The notes beneath the pieces are model-generated. The model searched no databases, was not told the origin of the DNA, and saw only the letters and a program-made list of their open reading frames with translations. 64,000 nt of DNA from Paenirhizobium daejeonense (lineage in GTDB: Bacteria; Pseudomonadota; Alphaproteobacteria; Rhizobiales; Rhizobiaceae). A program made the position numbers and the translations under genes. Below, piece after piece: positions 16,583 to 29,366 of the stretch; position 1 is the stretch's first letter, and every line of letters starts with the position of its first letter. The DNA is taken from contig NZ_JACLAL010000003.1 of assembly GCF_014280875.1 (NCBI RefSeq), positions 1 through 64,000 on the forward strand, read 5' to 3'.

Positions 16583-17287
16583 TCAGGCGGCTTCGCGAAC
16601 CCTTTCCGATGCCTTGCGCAATGCGGAAATGTTGTCCGCGTAGGCCTGTTCGCCGCCCTTGAAGATCGCCGAACCTGCAACGAGTATATCGGCTCCTGCG
16701 GACACGACCAGCGGTGCCGTCTGTGGCGTAACGCCGCCGTCGATTTCGATCATGATCGGCCTCTTGCCGATCATCGACTTCACCCGCCGGACCTTTTCCA
16801 CCACCGAAGGAATGAAGGCCTGGCCGCCCAAGCCGGGGTTCACGGTCATCATCAGCACGAGGTCGACGCGATCAAGTGAATATTCGATGACGCTTTCCGG
16901 CGTCGAGGGATTGAGCGAAACGCCGGCCTTGCAGCCGAGATCGCGGATGGCCTGAAGCGAACGGTCGAGATGGGTGCAGGCCTCGGCATGGACGGTGATG
17001 TAATCACAGCCGGCTTCCGCGAAGGCCGCGAGATAAGGATCGGCCGGCTCGATCATCAGGTGACAGTCGAAAACCTTGTCGGTGCGGTTCCTGATCGCCT
17101 TGATGACCGGAGGACCGAAGGTGATGTTCGGCACGAAATGACCGTCCATCACGTCGAGATGGATCCAGTCGGCCCCGGCGCGGCAGACGGCCTCGACCTC
17201 TTCCCCCAAGCGGGAGAAATCGGCCGACAGCACCGACGGCGCAATGATGATGTCGGATGTCGTCTTGGGTGTCATCTCGGTTATCAT
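16583..17287 (-). CDS. rpe: ribulose-phosphate 3-epimerase
   Basis: A 234-residue TIM-barrel epimerase converting xylulose 5-phosphate to ribulose 5-phosphate in the regenerative half of the Calvin cycle. Seen: the N-terminal [13 protein letters not shown], the metal and catalytic region [24 protein letters not shown] and the C-terminal [11 protein letters not shown] with phosphate-binding [15 protein letters not shown] 17287 overlaps the cbbX stop (ATGA). An in-frame ATG at 17275 is a lesser alternative. It may serve the pentose phosphate pathway too if this is the only copy (cbbE is a synonym). Confidence 0.95.
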   Translation of the reverse strand: MITEMTPKTTSDIIIAPSVLSADFSRLGEEVEAVCRAGADWIHLDVMDGHFVPNITFGPPVIKAIRNRTDKVFDCHLMIEPADPYLAAFAEAGCDYITVHAEACTHLDRSLQAIRDLGCKAGVSLNPSTPESVIEYSLDRVDLVLMMTVNPGLGGQAFIPSVVEKVRRVKSMIGKRPIMIEIDGGVTPQTAPLVVSAGADILVAGSAIFKGGEQAYADNISALRKASERVREAA

Positions 17288-18216
17288 GGCGATACCTCCC
17301 GGGGATGGCTTTGCATGGTGAAGACACGGCTGGCGGCGATGTCGCGGTCGATGATGGTGGAGAGCTGCTCGGCATTAACAGGGCCTTTCGTCTCCTCGAA
17401 CAGCCGGTTGGCCTGTCGCAGCCGCGCCCGGTCGAGCGCGTTGCGGATGGAACGAGCATTGGCGAAATGCGGCTGGCCGCGGCGGCGGGCGATGTAATCG
17501 GCCATCACCGTCACCGCCCCCCGGTCGAGATGATAGCCCTGCCGGTCCAGCATGCTTTCGGCGATGGAGAGCAGTTCGCCATCGTCATAATCCGGGAAGT
17601 CGATGTGGTGGGCGATGCGGGAGCGGAAACCGGGATTGCTCTCGAAGAAGCGGTCCATCCGGTCGGAATAGCCGGCAAGGATCACCACGAGGTCGTCGCG
17701 GTTGTTTTCCATGACCTGCAGCAGGATCTCGATTGCCTCCTGGCCGTAGTCGCGCTCGTTGTCGGGGCGGTAGAGATAGTAGGCCTCGTCGATGAAGAGC
17801 ACGCCGCCCATGGCCTTCTTCAGGATCTCCTTGGTCTTGGGCGCGGTGTGGCCAATATACTGGCCCACCAGATCGTCGCGGGTCACCGAGACCAGATGAC
17901 CCTTGCGGATATAGCCCAGCCGGTGAAGCAGGTCGGCCATGCGCAACGCCACCGTGGTCTTGCCGGTGCCGGGATTGCCGGTGAAGCTCATGTGCAGGGA
18001 GGGAGGCTCGTGGGAAAGCCCCATGGCGCGGCGTGCCCGCTCCACCAGCAGCAGCGCCGCGGTTTCGCGGATGCGCTGCTTCACCGGTTTCAGGCCGACG
18101 AGCTGTCGGTCCAGCTCGTCGAGAATGTCGCTCACCCCGGAGGTGCGGTATTCCTCCATGAGGTCGACGGTTTCAGGAGGACTTTCTTCCTCCGGGATCT
18201 TCTCTGGCATGCCCAT
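17284..18216 (-). CDS. cbbX: red-type RuBisCO activase CbbX
   Basis: A 310-residue AAA+ ATPase that remodels inhibited form IC RuBisCO by pulling the C-terminus of CbbL. Walker [10 protein letters not shown] is at residues 80-88, Walker [12 protein letters not shown] at about residues 137-147, with sensor and arginine-finger segments following (SNPGFRSRI). Pore-loop tyrosine region [15 protein letters not shown] is present. The start ATG 18216 follows GGGAGGAAGGA; an ATG two codons later is also possible. Lies 32 bases after cbbS. Confidence 0.95.
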   Translation of the reverse strand: MGMPEKIPEEESPPETVDLMEEYRTSGVSDILDELDRQLVGLKPVKQRIRETAALLLVERARRAMGLSHEPPSLHMSFTGNPGTGKTTVALRMADLLHRLGYIRKGHLVSVTRDDLVGQYIGHTAPKTKEILKKAMGGVLFIDEAYYLYRPDNERDYGQEAIEILLQVMENNRDDLVVILAGYSDRMDRFFESNPGFRSRIAHHIDFPDYDDGELLSIAESMLDRQGYHLDRGAVTVMADYIARRRGQPHFANARSIRNALDRARLRQANRLFEETKGPVNAEQLSTIIDRDIAASRVFTMQSHPREVSP

Positions 18217-18248
18217 TGTCCTTCCTCCCTCTCATGCTTTCGGTTCGA

Positions 18249-18638
18249 TCAGCGCGCTGTCGCCCACGAGTAGTTCTGCGACCGGCTGCGCACATCGGTC
18301 CGCGTCATCGACAGTTCCGGCTCGTTCTCTGGACGGTTGACAATGAAGGACATGGTCACCGTTTCCAGGCCGCGGGAGGAATCGAAGGCGTTGAGCCGGA
18401 TGTAGTGCTGCGGATAGGCCTTGCGGCAATCGTCGAGTTCCATCGTCACGCCCTTGGCATCCTTCAGGTCGAACATCGGGTTGCCCCACATTTCCCAATA
18501 GGTGTTCCGGGGATGGGGGTCGTCGGTATATTCGATGCCGATGGCCCAGCCCCTGCGCAGGCAGTATTCCACCTGCGCGGTGATCTGTTCGTCCGTGAGG
18601 TCGGGCAGGAACGAGAAGCAGCCCTGGGTGATACGCAT
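18249..18638 (-). CDS. cbbS: RuBisCO small subunit, form IC
   Basis: A 129-residue small subunit. The opening MRITQGCFSFLPDLTDEQI and the C-terminal extension beyond IVNRPENEP, which forms the beta-hairpin barrel in red-type enzymes, are typical of form IC. It packs with CbbL as the L8S8 hexadecamer in the cytoplasm. AAGGAG precedes ATG 18638. It lies 27 bases downstream of cbbL and is cotranscribed. Confidence 0.96.
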   Translation of the reverse strand: MRITQGCFSFLPDLTDEQITAQVEYCLRRGWAIGIEYTDDPHPRNTYWEMWGNPMFDLKDAKGVTMELDDCRKAYPQHYIRLNAFDSSRGLETVTMSFIVNRPENEPELSMTRTDVRSRSQNYSWATAR

Positions 18639-18665
18639 TTCCGTTCTCCTTGTTCTCTTGCTGGT

Positions 18666-21237
<2,572 letters not shown>

Positions 21238-21285
21238 GTCAGGCCTCCTTTCGGGGTTGATGGTTGAATGGGGTGCTGCTGCGGG

Positions 21286-23313
21286 TCATTGCCGGCGTTC
21301 CTTCCGGCCGCGGCCGATGAGACGCAGCGCTTCCGCCGCGATATGCTTCGGGGTGATGCCGAAATGTCGGTAGAGTTCTCCGGCGGGGGCGGAGGCTCCG
21401 AAGCCCTGCATGCCGATGAAGGTGCCGTGCGGGCCGATCCAGCGGTCCCAGCCGAGCCGCCCGGCGGCCTCGATGGCGATGCGCGGTGCGCCACCCAGTA
21501 TCCTTCTCTGATAGGCGTCGGTCTGGGTCTCGAACTTTTCCCATGAGGGCATGGAAACGACTGCGGTCTCGACACCGTTTTCGGCGCGCAGCTTCTCGGC
21601 GGCCTGAACGGCGATTTCGACTTCGGAACCGGTGGCGAGCAGCGTGATGTCGCGCGGTCCCTTCGCTTCGCGCAGGATATAGGCTCCCCGTGCCGAGAGG
21701 TTTTCCTGGGTGTCCGTTTCCCGCAGCATCGGCAGGGCCTGTCGCGACAGCGCGAGCGCGCTCGGAGTCGATTTTTCGGCGAGCGCCAGTTCCCAGCATT
21801 CGGCCGTCTCGATGATATCGGCAGGCCGGAAGACGTTGATGTTGGGTGTCGCCCTCAGCATGGCGAGATGTTCGATCGGCTGATGCGTCGGGCCGTCCTC
21901 GCCAAGGCCGATGGAATCATGGGTCAGCACATAGATGACCGGCAGACCCATGAGCGCGGAGAGGCGGATTGCCCCGCGGGCATAATCGGCAAATACAAGG
22001 AAGGTGCCGCCATAGGGGACGAAGCCGCCATGCAAAGCGATGCCGTTCATTGCTGCCGCCATGGCATGTTCGCGGATACCGTAATGCAGGTAACGACCAC
22101 GGAAGCTGCCCGCAGTGATCGCCGGGGTCTGGGAAGTCATGGTGAGGTTGGAGCCGGTCAGGTCCGCCGAGCCGCCGATGGTCAGGTCGGTTGCGCCGTT
22201 GATGACTTCCAGCGCCATCTGGGAAGCCTGCCGGGTCGCGACCTTGGTGACCTTTTCCCGGTGTTCGTTGCGGAATCTGGCAAGCCGGCGTGCAATTTCA
22301 GGACCGATATCTCTGTTGATGGTACGTTCATAGCGCGCCTTCGAGCGGGTGGCATCCTTGCGGATTTCCCAGGTTTCGCGCGCCGCGCGTCCACGGACCG
22401 CCACGCCTTCCCATGCGGATTTGATCTGCGGCGGCACGAAGAAGGGCGGGTGGGGCCAGTCGAGCTTTTCGCGGGTGGCGGTGATCTCCTTGTCGCCGAG
22501 GGCGGCTCCATGGGTCTTGTGAGAACCTTCCATGCTGGCCGCGCCCTTGCCGATCAGCGTGCGGCAGGCGATCAGCGAGGGCTTGCGGCTCTTGCGGGCG
22601 CGCTCGATGGCCTTGGCCACGGCTTCGGGATCGTGGCCATCGACGGCCTGAGCGTTCCAGCCGGCAGCGCGAAAGCGCGCCAGCTGGTCCATCGACGTGG
22701 ACAGGGAGGTCGCCCCGTCGATGGAAATCTGGTTGTCGTCCCAGAGCACGATCAGCTTGCGCAGCTTCAGGTGGCCGGCAAGATCGATCGCCTCGTGGCT
22801 GATGCCTTCCTGAAGGCAGCCGTCCCCGGCAACGACATAGGTGAAATGATTGCAGAGCGACGAGCCGAAGCGGGCCGCCATCATCTGTTCGGCGATTGCC
22901 ATGCCGACCGCAGTCGAAATGCCCTGTCCGAGCGGTCCCGTGGTCGTTTCGATGCCCAGCGCATGGCCGTATTCCGGGTGTCCCGCAGTCTTCGCGCCGA
23001 ACTGGCGGAAGGAGGAGAGTTCGGACATCGGCATGTCGGCAAAGCCGATCAGGTGATGGATCGCATAGAGCAGCATCGAGCCATGCCCCGCCGACAGCAC
23101 GAAGCGGTCGCGGTCGGGCCAGTCCGGCAAGGACGGATCGATCCGGATGAAGCGGTTGAACAGCACCGTCACCGCGTCCGCCATGCCCATCGGCATGCCG
23201 GGGTGGCCGGAATTGGCTTTCTGCACGGCATCCATCGCCAGGAAACGGATGGCGTTTGCCATATCCTTCTCGGCAATGGTGGCGGAGTGGGGTGCTTTCT
23301 GCGAGATGTTCAT
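21286..23313 (-). CDS. cbbT: transketolase
   Basis: A 675-residue thiamine-diphosphate enzyme, the usual length, moving two-carbon units between sugar phosphates in the Calvin cycle. The ThDP motif GDGCLQEG...NDN-equivalent ([10 protein letters not shown]) spans about residues 155-190; HGSMLLYA, the TGPLGQG loop and [12 protein letters not shown] of the pyrimidine domain are intact. GAGGAGG lies before ATG 23313. The frame is open a further 149 codons upstream through cbbP, but that is antisense-free shadow sequence without signals, and the family start is at 23313. Confidence 0.96.
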   Translation of the reverse strand: MNISQKAPHSATIAEKDMANAIRFLAMDAVQKANSGHPGMPMGMADAVTVLFNRFIRIDPSLPDWPDRDRFVLSAGHGSMLLYAIHHLIGFADMPMSELSSFRQFGAKTAGHPEYGHALGIETTTGPLGQGISTAVGMAIAEQMMAARFGSSLCNHFTYVVAGDGCLQEGISHEAIDLAGHLKLRKLIVLWDDNQISIDGATSLSTSMDQLARFRAAGWNAQAVDGHDPEAVAKAIERARKSRKPSLIACRTLIGKGAASMEGSHKTHGAALGDKEITATREKLDWPHPPFFVPPQIKSAWEGVAVRGRAARETWEIRKDATRSKARYERTINRDIGPEIARRLARFRNEHREKVTKVATRQASQMALEVINGATDLTIGGSADLTGSNLTMTSQTPAITAGSFRGRYLHYGIREHAMAAAMNGIALHGGFVPYGGTFLVFADYARGAIRLSALMGLPVIYVLTHDSIGLGEDGPTHQPIEHLAMLRATPNINVFRPADIIETAECWELALAEKSTPSALALSRQALPMLRETDTQENLSARGAYILREAKGPRDITLLATGSEVEIAVQAAEKLRAENGVETAVVSMPSWEKFETQTDAYQRRILGGAPRIAIEAAGRLGWDRWIGPHGTFIGMQGFGASAPAGELYRHFGITPKHIAAEALRLIGRGRKERRQ

Positions 23314-23324
23314 GGGCGTCCTCC

Positions 23325-24194
23325 TCAAGACATGCGATGCTTGCGTTCGAGCAGTTTGTGGATGAGCGGCGTGAAAATGAGCTGCATGGCCAGATCGAGC
23401 TTGTCGCCGGGCACGACGATCGAATTGGCGCGTGACATGAAGCTGTTCTGCAGCATCGACAGCAGGTAGGGAAAATCGATCCCGCGCGGATTGGCGAAGC
23501 GGATCACCAGCATGGATTCGGCCGGTGTCGGGATCCATCGCGCGATGAACGGGTTGGACGTATCGACGATCGGCACCCGCTGGAAGTTGATGTCCGTTAG
23601 CGAGAATTGCGGGCAGATGTAGTGCACATAATCGGGCATGCGCCGGAGGATGGTGTCGGTCACGGCCTCGGTGGAATAGCCGCGGGTCGCCTTGTCGCGA
23701 TGGATCTTCTGGATCCATTCGAGGTTGATGACCGGAACGACGCCGATCTTCAGGTCGCAATGCTGGGCGAGATTGGCATTCTCGGTAACGGCGCAGCCAT
23801 GCAGCCCTTCGTAGAACAGAAGGTCACTGTCGCGGAATTCCTCCCATTCGGTGAAGGTTCCGGGCGCGGTGCCGTATTTCGCGGCCTCACCATCGTCGTG
23901 GATATAGTGACGAGTGCGGCCAACGCCGCGGCGGCCATATTCCGAAAACACGCTTTCGAGGATTTCGAGTTCGTTGGCCTCGGCCGCGAAATGGGTGAAG
24001 TCGACGCCCTTGGCCTTTTCCTCGGCGATCTTTGCCTTCATCGCCTCGCGGTCATAGCGATGGAAGGCATCGCCCTCGATGAAGGAGGCGGAGATGTTTT
24101 CGCGCTTGAAGATCTTTTCGAACGTGTCTTTGACGGTGGTGGTGCCGGCGCCGGACGAGCCCGTAATGGAAATGATCGGGTACTTTGCGGACAT
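23325..24194 (-). CDS. cbbP: phosphoribulokinase
   Basis: A 289-residue class I (proteobacterial) phosphoribulokinase that phosphorylates ribulose 5-phosphate to ribulose 1,5-bisphosphate, the step specific to the Calvin cycle. P-loop GSSGAGTTT is at residues 12-20; the [12 protein letters not shown] acid and the LLFYEGLHG strand follow. The regulatory Cys pair of the plant enzyme is absent, as expected for this type, which is usually regulated by NADH and AMP. GAGGAG precedes ATG 24194; 10 bases from cbbF. Confidence 0.97.
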   Translation of the reverse strand: MSAKYPIISITGSSGAGTTTVKDTFEKIFKRENISASFIEGDAFHRYDREAMKAKIAEEKAKGVDFTHFAAEANELEILESVFSEYGRRGVGRTRHYIHDDGEAAKYGTAPGTFTEWEEFRDSDLLFYEGLHGCAVTENANLAQHCDLKIGVVPVINLEWIQKIHRDKATRGYSTEAVTDTILRRMPDYVHYICPQFSLTDINFQRVPIVDTSNPFIARWIPTPAESMLVIRFANPRGIDFPYLLSMLQNSFMSRANSIVVPGDKLDLAMQLIFTPLIHKLLERKHRMS

Positions 24195-24204
24195 TCTTTT
24201 CTCC

Positions 24205-25254
24205 TCAGGCCCGGAACAGACCGCGCTTGCCGAACAGCGGCGCGCGTTCACCGATCATCGCGGGGTCGACATGGTAACGGGCGACGCGGGTCACCTCGCG
24301 GCGGGAACCGAAGACCAGCGGCACGCGCTGGTGCAGGCTCTCCGGTTCGAGATCGAGAATGCGGGTGACGCTGTCTGTCGCAGCGCCTGACGCGTTCTCG
24401 ATGAGGAAGGCGATGGGGTTGGCTTCGTAGACGAGCCGCAGGCGGCCCTGGGAATAGCCTCTCCGGCTGTCCGAGGGATAAAGGAAGATGCCGCCACGCA
24501 CGAGGATGCGGTAGGCTTCCGTCACCAGCGAGGCGTTCCAGCGCATGTTGAAATCCCGCTCGCGCGGGCCTTCCGCACCGGCGAGGCAATCATCGACATA
24601 AAGTCTGATCGCTTCATCCCAATGGCGGTAGTTCGAGGTGTTGATGGCGAATTCGTGCGCGCGGTCGGGGATCGCGACGGACGTGTAGGCCTGCACGAAG
24701 CAGCCGAGCCGGCTTGAGAAAATGAAGATCTCGGTGCCTTTGCCGAGCGACAGAACCAGCGCGGTCTGCGGCCCGTAGATGAAAAAACCGGCGGCAAGCT
24801 GCCGGTGCCCCGGCTGCAGGAAGGTCGCGGTTGCATCCGCCTCGGCATTCTTCAGGGCCGGCAGGATCGAAAAGATGGTGCCGATCGAGACGTTGGTGTC
24901 GATGTTCGACGAACCGTCGAGCGGATCGATGGCGACGGCCAGGCGGGCGGCGGGATCGAGCAGGATCGGGTTTTCCAGTTCCTCCGAGGCATAATAGGCG
25001 ACCGGGGCTCCCTGCAGGCAGGACAGGAACAGGTCGTCGCAGATGACGTCCAGTTCCCTCTGGATATCACCGTCCGTGTTGGAGCTTTCACGCAGCCCGT
25101 GAAAGGTGTCGTTCAGGGCGCCTTGCCCCACCAGCTTGCGGATTTCCAGTGCGGCCATGGCCAGCCGCTGGATGATTACGGCTATGTCGCGGCCTGTTTC
25201 GCCGCGCTCTGCCATGCATGAAACGAGGTAGGCCTCCAGTGTTGCGCCCGACAT
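24205..25254 (-). CDS. cbbF: class I fructose-1,6-bisphosphatase
   Basis: A 349-residue phosphatase, first gene of the cbb operon. It hydrolyses fructose 1,6-bisphosphate and probably sedoheptulose 1,7-bisphosphate. The metal site DPLDGSSNID is intact (about residues 110-119) and the substrate-binding SDSRRGYSQGRLRLVYEANP region follows. ATG 25254 has GGGAGGAG upstream; a longer frame to 25296 lacks a ribosome site. Divergent from cbbR with a 103-base gap. Confidence 0.96.
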   Translation of the reverse strand: MSGATLEAYLVSCMAERGETGRDIAVIIQRLAMAALEIRKLVGQGALNDTFHGLRESSNTDGDIQRELDVICDDLFLSCLQGAPVAYYASEELENPILLDPAARLAVAIDPLDGSSNIDTNVSIGTIFSILPALKNAEADATATFLQPGHRQLAAGFFIYGPQTALVLSLGKGTEIFIFSSRLGCFVQAYTSVAIPDRAHEFAINTSNYRHWDEAIRLYVDDCLAGAEGPRERDFNMRWNASLVTEAYRILVRGGIFLYPSDSRRGYSQGRLRLVYEANPIAFLIENASGAATDSVTRILDLEPESLHQRVPLVFGSRREVTRVARYHVDPAMIGERAPLFGKRGLFRA

Positions 25255-25357
25255 GATGTCTCCTCCCATCAACGGTCGAGGGCAAGGATGAAGCAATCGG
25301 AAAGTTTGTAAAATTTATTATGTTGACTATCGCAGTTAAAAATATTTACTTTCTAAT
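25255..25357. promoter_or_regulatory. cbbF/cbbR divergent control region
   Basis: This 103-base spacer holds an AT-rich core (about 25300-25350) unlike its GC-rich surroundings, where the cbb operon promoter and CbbR sites are expected. Several LysR-type T-N11-A matches occur, but such matches are common by chance in AT-rich DNA, so no exact site is assigned. Confidence 0.6.
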
Positions 25358-26299
25358 ATGCGCAACGTCACCATCCGCCAACTCCGCACGATCGAAGCCG
25401 TCTGCCGGCTGGGCAAGATCAATCTTGCCGCGGCCGAACTGGGGCTGACCGGTCCTGCGCTGACGCTGCAAATCCAGCAGCTCGAGCGGGACGCGGGTGT
25501 GGCGCTCTTCGATCGGGGGCGGGAGGGCATGGTGCCGACCGGGTTCGGCCTTGCGTTTCTGGAGGCAGCGCGTTCGGTGGAGGACAGTCTTTCGACGCTC
25601 GACGAATCCATCAGCGCAATGAAGGGCTTACGCACGGGCCGGCTGCGGCTGGGCGTGGTGTCGACGGGCAAGTATTTCGCTCCGCAGCTGATTGCCGCCT
25701 TTCGCAAGCATGCGCCGTCGATCGAGATCAACCTCTTCATCGGCAACCGCGCTGAAATCATCCAGAAGCTTCGCGATCATGAGTTCGACATCGCCCTGAT
25801 GGGGCGTCCCCCGCGGGATTTCGAGGTTCGCTCGCAGGTCTTCGGCGATCATCCGCTGGTCTTCATCGCACCTGCCGATCATCCGTTGGCGAATGTTCTC
25901 GACATTTCCCGGGAGCGGATCGCGGAAGAGCAGTTCCTCGTGCGTGAGAGAGGATCGGGCACGCGGATATCGCTCGAAATCTTTCTGAGCGCCGTTCCCC
26001 GTCGCCTTGAGGAACTCGGAACGGAAATGGGATCGAACGAGACGATCAAGCAGGCTGTCATCGCAGGGCTCGGGATCGCCTTCATCTCGGCGCATACCAT
26101 CGAGCAGGAGGTCAAGCTCGGTCGTCTCGTCATTCTCGACGTGGTGGATACGCCGATCCGCCGGCAATGGTTCAGCGTTTCGCGCCGCGATCGGTCCTTC
26201 AATCCCGCCATGCAGGCATTCGAGCGCTTTCTGCTGACGGAAGGAGCACGCCATCTGCCGGTGGTGGCAAAGCCCTATCCGGCAAACGCCTTCGGCTGA
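25358..26299 (+). CDS. cbbR: LysR-type regulator of the Calvin cycle operon
   Basis: A 313-residue LysR regulator. The winged helix-turn-helix lies at residues 1-60 (LRTIEAVCRLGKINLAAAELGLTGPALTLQIQQLE), and the effector-binding domain follows, with GIAFISAHTIEQEV typical of CbbR. Transcribed divergently from cbbF, the classic arrangement, so it probably activates the operon in response to a metabolite such as RuBP or NADPH. Near-consensus Shine-Dalgarno is not obvious before ATG 25358 in the AT-rich spacer, consistent with low expression. Confidence 0.93.
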   Translation: MRNVTIRQLRTIEAVCRLGKINLAAAELGLTGPALTLQIQQLERDAGVALFDRGREGMVPTGFGLAFLEAARSVEDSLSTLDESISAMKGLRTGRLRLGVVSTGKYFAPQLIAAFRKHAPSIEINLFIGNRAEIIQKLRDHEFDIALMGRPPRDFEVRSQVFGDHPLVFIAPADHPLANVLDISRERIAEEQFLVRERGSGTRISLEIFLSAVPRRLEELGTEMGSNETIKQAVIAGLGIAFISAHTIEQEVKLGRLVILDVVDTPIRRQWFSVSRRDRSFNPAMQAFERFLLTEGARHLPVVAKPYPANAFG

Positions 26300-26340
26300 G
26301 CGACGAGCGTCGGAAGAAGGACGGCGCGCCCCTCCGCAGT

Positions 26341-26571
26341 TCAGTAACCGGCTTCGAGAATGTCTTCGCTATACTGTGGAGGGTTTACGGAAGAACTTGC
26401 GACTGCTTCCAGAAGGCAATCCATGATTGCCTGGCGAAGAGCGTAAGTGTTCACCATTGTTTGCCTGCGATCCAGCCGCTGGGCGGCAACGACAAGATTG
26501 ACGCCCTGCTGCAACACGATCTGTTGTGCCCGATTTAACGCCCAGGCCTCAAGATTTGACTGCTGATTCAT
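26341..26571 (-). CDS. small hypothetical protein
   Basis: A predicted 76-residue soluble protein, not recognised. Gln- and Asn-rich (MNQQSNLEAWALNRAQQIVLQQG), mostly helical in character, with no signal peptide or membrane segment. A good AGGAG site five bases upstream of ATG 26571 supports real translation. It is convergent with cbbR, 41 bases from its stop, and is preceded by an AT-rich spacer that could hold its promoter. The longer frame to 26598 has no better start. Confidence 0.55.
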   Translation of the reverse strand: MNQQSNLEAWALNRAQQIVLQQGVNLVVAAQRLDRRQTMVNTYALRQAIMDCLLEAVASSSVNPPQYSEDILEAGY

Positions 26572-26755
26572 TTCAGCTCCTGCGGCTAAGTCATTCACCC
26601 GTCAAAGACCGGTTCGAATCGATCTCTTAATCAATAATATTATTAATTTCCCATTTTCGTAGGTTTGCTGAAGCTTGCGCGAAGCTTTTGCCTGCTTGGC
26701 CCAAATTTAGTCAGCTGTATTGGACGTGAAAACGTATCCGGGTGGAGGTCGCCGC
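26572..26755. other. AT-rich spacer with perfect palindrome and AAGCTT hairpin
   Basis: No gene seen. AATAATATTATT (26633-26644) is a perfect 12-base palindrome inside an AT-rich island. AAGCTT-GCGCG-AAGCTT (about 26671-26687) forms a hairpin with TTT after it on the plus strand. Possible promoter for the small gene at 26341-26571 and/or end signal for the polysaccharide genes. Confidence 0.4.
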
Positions 26756-27310
26756 CTATTTGCGGGCTGCGTCGCCGGAACCCCGACCGAGCGCCGTTGC
26801 TATCAAAATGGCGATGTCGCCGGTAAATGAGCGCCGTTCCATGTATTGCCTATCCGCTGCCGCCAGTCTTGCCGGTTCCGACATGTCGATACCCGCAAGC
26901 TGGGCGCTGCCGGTAATGCCGGGGCGGATGGAAAACACGCCTTGCTTGCGCCTTTCGCTGATCATTTCCGCCTGACTCGGCAGACAGGGGCGGGGCCCGA
27001 CGAGGCTCATTTCGCCCTTGATGACGTTGATGAGCTGCGGCAGTTCGTCCAGCTTGTAGGCGCGCAGCCAGCGCCCGACCGGGGTGATCCAGGCGGTGGA
27101 CGCATGATGGGAGGCCACGTCTGGGGTGCCGGCGGCCATGGTGCGGAACTTGTAGCATTGAAAGGGCACTTCATTGCGCCCCACCCGCGTCTGTATGAAA
27201 AGCGCCGGTCCCGGGGAGGTGCGGCGAATGATAATGGCGACGATTGCCATGACCGGGCTGGTCAGGATCAGGCCGACCAGCGCGGCGGAGAGGTCGAACA
27301 GGCGTTTCAT
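26756..27310 (-). CDS. bacterial sugar transferase (undecaprenyl-phosphate sugar phosphotransferase type)
   Basis: A 184-residue monotopic membrane enzyme like the catalytic domain of WcaJ/PglC. One N-terminal hydrophobic segment (residues 5-25) precedes the catalytic core: PALFIQTRVGRN, YKFRTM, LRAYKLDELPQLINVIKGEMSLVGPRP, which holds the family Lys/Asp-Glu. It transfers a sugar phosphate from a nucleotide sugar to undecaprenyl phosphate at the inner membrane, starting a polysaccharide repeat unit. ATG overlaps the O-antigen ligase stop, so it is the last gene of the three-gene minus-strand unit. Confidence 0.92.
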   Translation of the reverse strand: MKRLFDLSAALVGLILTSPVMAIVAIIIRRTSPGPALFIQTRVGRNEVPFQCYKFRTMAAGTPDVASHHASTAWITPVGRWLRAYKLDELPQLINVIKGEMSLVGPRPCLPSQAEMISERRKQGVFSIRPGITGSAQLAGIDMSEPARLAAADRQYMERRSFTGDIAILIATALGRGSGDAARK

Positions 27311-28632
27311 GTTCTGTTACCGGAGGCCTCGGCGCTTGTCTTGCTCAGGAAGGATATGGCGAACACGGCTGCGGCCATGACCATGAAAAAGGATTCGCCG
27401 AGCGCCAGCCGATTATTGGAGTTGCTGAAAAGTGTAACCATGAAAAATACGGTCAGGACATAGGCGCACATCAGGGTGCTGTGGCTGATGACCCGTCGCC
27501 GGTACGCTTCTCGCAACCGCCTCCAGGAGATCACGATGCTGATACCCAGTAGCGTCAGGCCGAAGAAGCCGTGGCGAACCAGGATTTCAAGGTAACCGTT
27601 GTGCAGCAGAACGTAACGGGTGCCGCCATAGGTCGTCTGGCGCCAGAGTCGCAGCCAATCGTTGCCGTGTCCGAAAAGTGGCGCCGTGGTGATCAACTCA
27701 AGCGCATTCGACCACAATTCAAGGCGCTCGCGCATGGAATCCGGTGTTTCTGGCGCATCGATTGCTGAGCGCATTGCGCCCTCGATGCTCGGTGCCTGCA
27801 GTGCATTTTCAGACAAGTTCACTGCGGCATCGTAGGTCGGTCCGGCGAATTCCTCGATGTTATCCTGCACGGTGTACAGTCCGATCGCTAGGAGCGTGAG
27901 GGCACCAATGAGAAGGGGTATGAGATACCGCCTGTGTTGGTGCAGGAAGGAGGTTGCGGCCATCACAACGACGGTGAAAATCAGTGCCAGCCACACGCCT
28001 TTGGATTTTGCGCCATAAATGTTGAAGAGCCCGAGTGCGATCGTCAGTAAGCCGGTGGCGAGGATCACATGTTTTTTCCAGCCGGCAAGTCTTCCGGTTT
28101 CGCCTGCCTCGAGCATCCAGTAAAAGGCGCCGATGATGATCAGTCCACAGCCAATAGCGCTGTGAATCGGATTGTTATGGAAGAGCGGGAAGGTCCGCTC
28201 TCCCGCCAATATGCCCGAGTAGTCGGTTGACAGCAGCAGCGCTGTCAGGGCTATCGCCATGAACAGGCTGATGGCCGGGAACACGTATCGGCGGCTGGAA
28301 TAGAGTGCAATCCCGAGGCCGGGAAAGAAGATCGGAAAGACATAAAGCCATTCCGATGTGCCTTTCTCATCCAGAACGAAAACGCCATAGGCAAAACGCA
28401 GGAAGGCGTACACGCCCCAGGCGATACAGAGATAGGCGAAATAATCGCCCTTCAGCAGGCGGTAGTTTTCGCGGAAAAAGAAATAACCCAGGCCAACCAG
28501 TGTCAGTGCGGTATAGCGATACGTGTCGCTTTCGATAATCGGAGCGGAAATCATTCCCACCCAGAGGATCATCAGCAGATAGGGCAGCCAGGTCTTGTCG
28601 CGAACTTCCGGGGCGGGTGTCGTGCTGGTCAT
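27307..28632 (-). CDS. O-antigen ligase/polymerase-like membrane protein
   Basis: A 441-residue polytopic protein with about 11-12 hydrophobic segments and a large periplasmic loop (about residues 250-360) carrying FGHGNDW and LLHNGYLEILVRHGFFG, the LH/N motif typical of the Wzy/WaaL superfamily. It either polymerises repeat units or ligates O-antigen to lipid A-core; sequence alone does not decide. ATGA overlaps on both sides tie it to the GT25 and sugar transferase genes. Confidence 0.85.
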   Translation of the reverse strand: MTSTTPAPEVRDKTWLPYLLMILWVGMISAPIIESDTYRYTALTLVGLGYFFFRENYRLLKGDYFAYLCIAWGVYAFLRFAYGVFVLDEKGTSEWLYVFPIFFPGLGIALYSSRRYVFPAISLFMAIALTALLLSTDYSGILAGERTFPLFHNNPIHSAIGCGLIIIGAFYWMLEAGETGRLAGWKKHVILATGLLTIALGLFNIYGAKSKGVWLALIFTVVVMAATSFLHQHRRYLIPLLIGALTLLAIGLYTVQDNIEEFAGPTYDAAVNLSENALQAPSIEGAMRSAIDAPETPDSMRERLELWSNALELITTAPLFGHGNDWLRLWRQTTYGGTRYVLLHNGYLEILVRHGFFGLTLLGISIVISWRRLREAYRRRVISHSTLMCAYVLTVFFMVTLFSNSNNRLALGESFFMVMAAAVFAISFLSKTSAEASGNRT

Positions 28633-29366
28633 AGGGCGTATCTGATCCGGCGTATATATTCGATGGCGCGCATGAGATGCGTGATGGTTCTGCGCGGTCC
28701 CCTGAATTTATGCTTCCTGTAGTCTGCACGGGTGCCGATTTCCGTCATCTTGCTGGTGGTGGGGCTGAGATGGGCAATATTGTCCTTCACCGTGAAGACA
28801 TTCACGCCATTTTGCCAGCCGCGCTCCAGCGCGATATCCAGGGGGTAGTTCATGACCCTGATACTGCTCAGCAGTTTTTCAGCGCCCTTGCGAGTAACAA
28901 GATAGCAGGCGGCGGAACCTTGTGGCCCATGCAGGCAGCGACCTACCTGATCTCCCAGTTGTGAGATTTTTCGCAGGCGGAACCACCGCGAGCGATGATT
29001 GAGCAGCTTGACCAGTTCCGCATCCGGAACAGCGTCGAGGATGGCTTCCGCACGCTCAATCAGCTTCGGCGGAATCTCCACGTCGTCTTCGATAATGATC
29101 GCTGCGTCGTTGTCGCTCTCAAGAAAGGTTGACAGAGCCTTGAGGTGGCTGCGGTAGCAGCCATACTCTCCGTCCAGCATCAGCCTCCCGTTCTGACGCA
29201 AAAAGGCAGGCTCGTCGATCTCGATCCTTTTTTCGGCAGGTATAGCGGCCCCATTAACGCCCGAGACACGCAAAAATTGCATATCAAACTGGGCTGCCTG
29301 GGCGGTCAGACATCGCCATCGTTCGATGGATCGGTCGAGATTTATGACGTAGGCGCCAATTTTCAT
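28629..29366 (-). CDS. glycosyltransferase family 25 (LPS-type)
   Basis: A 245-residue cytoplasmic or membrane-associated transferase. The N-terminal KIGAYVINLDRSIERW, GCYRSHLKAL and IIIEDDVEIP segments are the family 25 signature, with the metal-binding acidic triplet in EDDVEIP near residue 93. Family members add Gal or other hexoses to LPS cores. First gene of the minus-strand polysaccharide unit; the ribosome site is weak (GGCAG). Confidence 0.88.
   Translation of the reverse strand: MKIGAYVINLDRSIERWRCLTAQAAQFDMQFLRVSGVNGAAIPAEKRIEIDEPAFLRQNGRLMLDGEYGCYRSHLKALSTFLESDNDAAIIIEDDVEIPPKLIERAEAILDAVPDAELVKLLNHRSRWFRLRKISQLGDQVGRCLHGPQGSAACYLVTRKGAEKLLSSIRVMNYPLDIALERGWQNGVNVFTVKDNIAHLSPTTSKMTEIGTRADYRKHKFRGPRRTITHLMRAIEYIRRIRYAL

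Noticed and set aside
23314..23760. In-frame 149-codon upstream extension of transketolase
   Set aside because: It overlaps most of the 3' half of cbbP and has no homology pattern; the family start and GAGGAGG site are at 23313.
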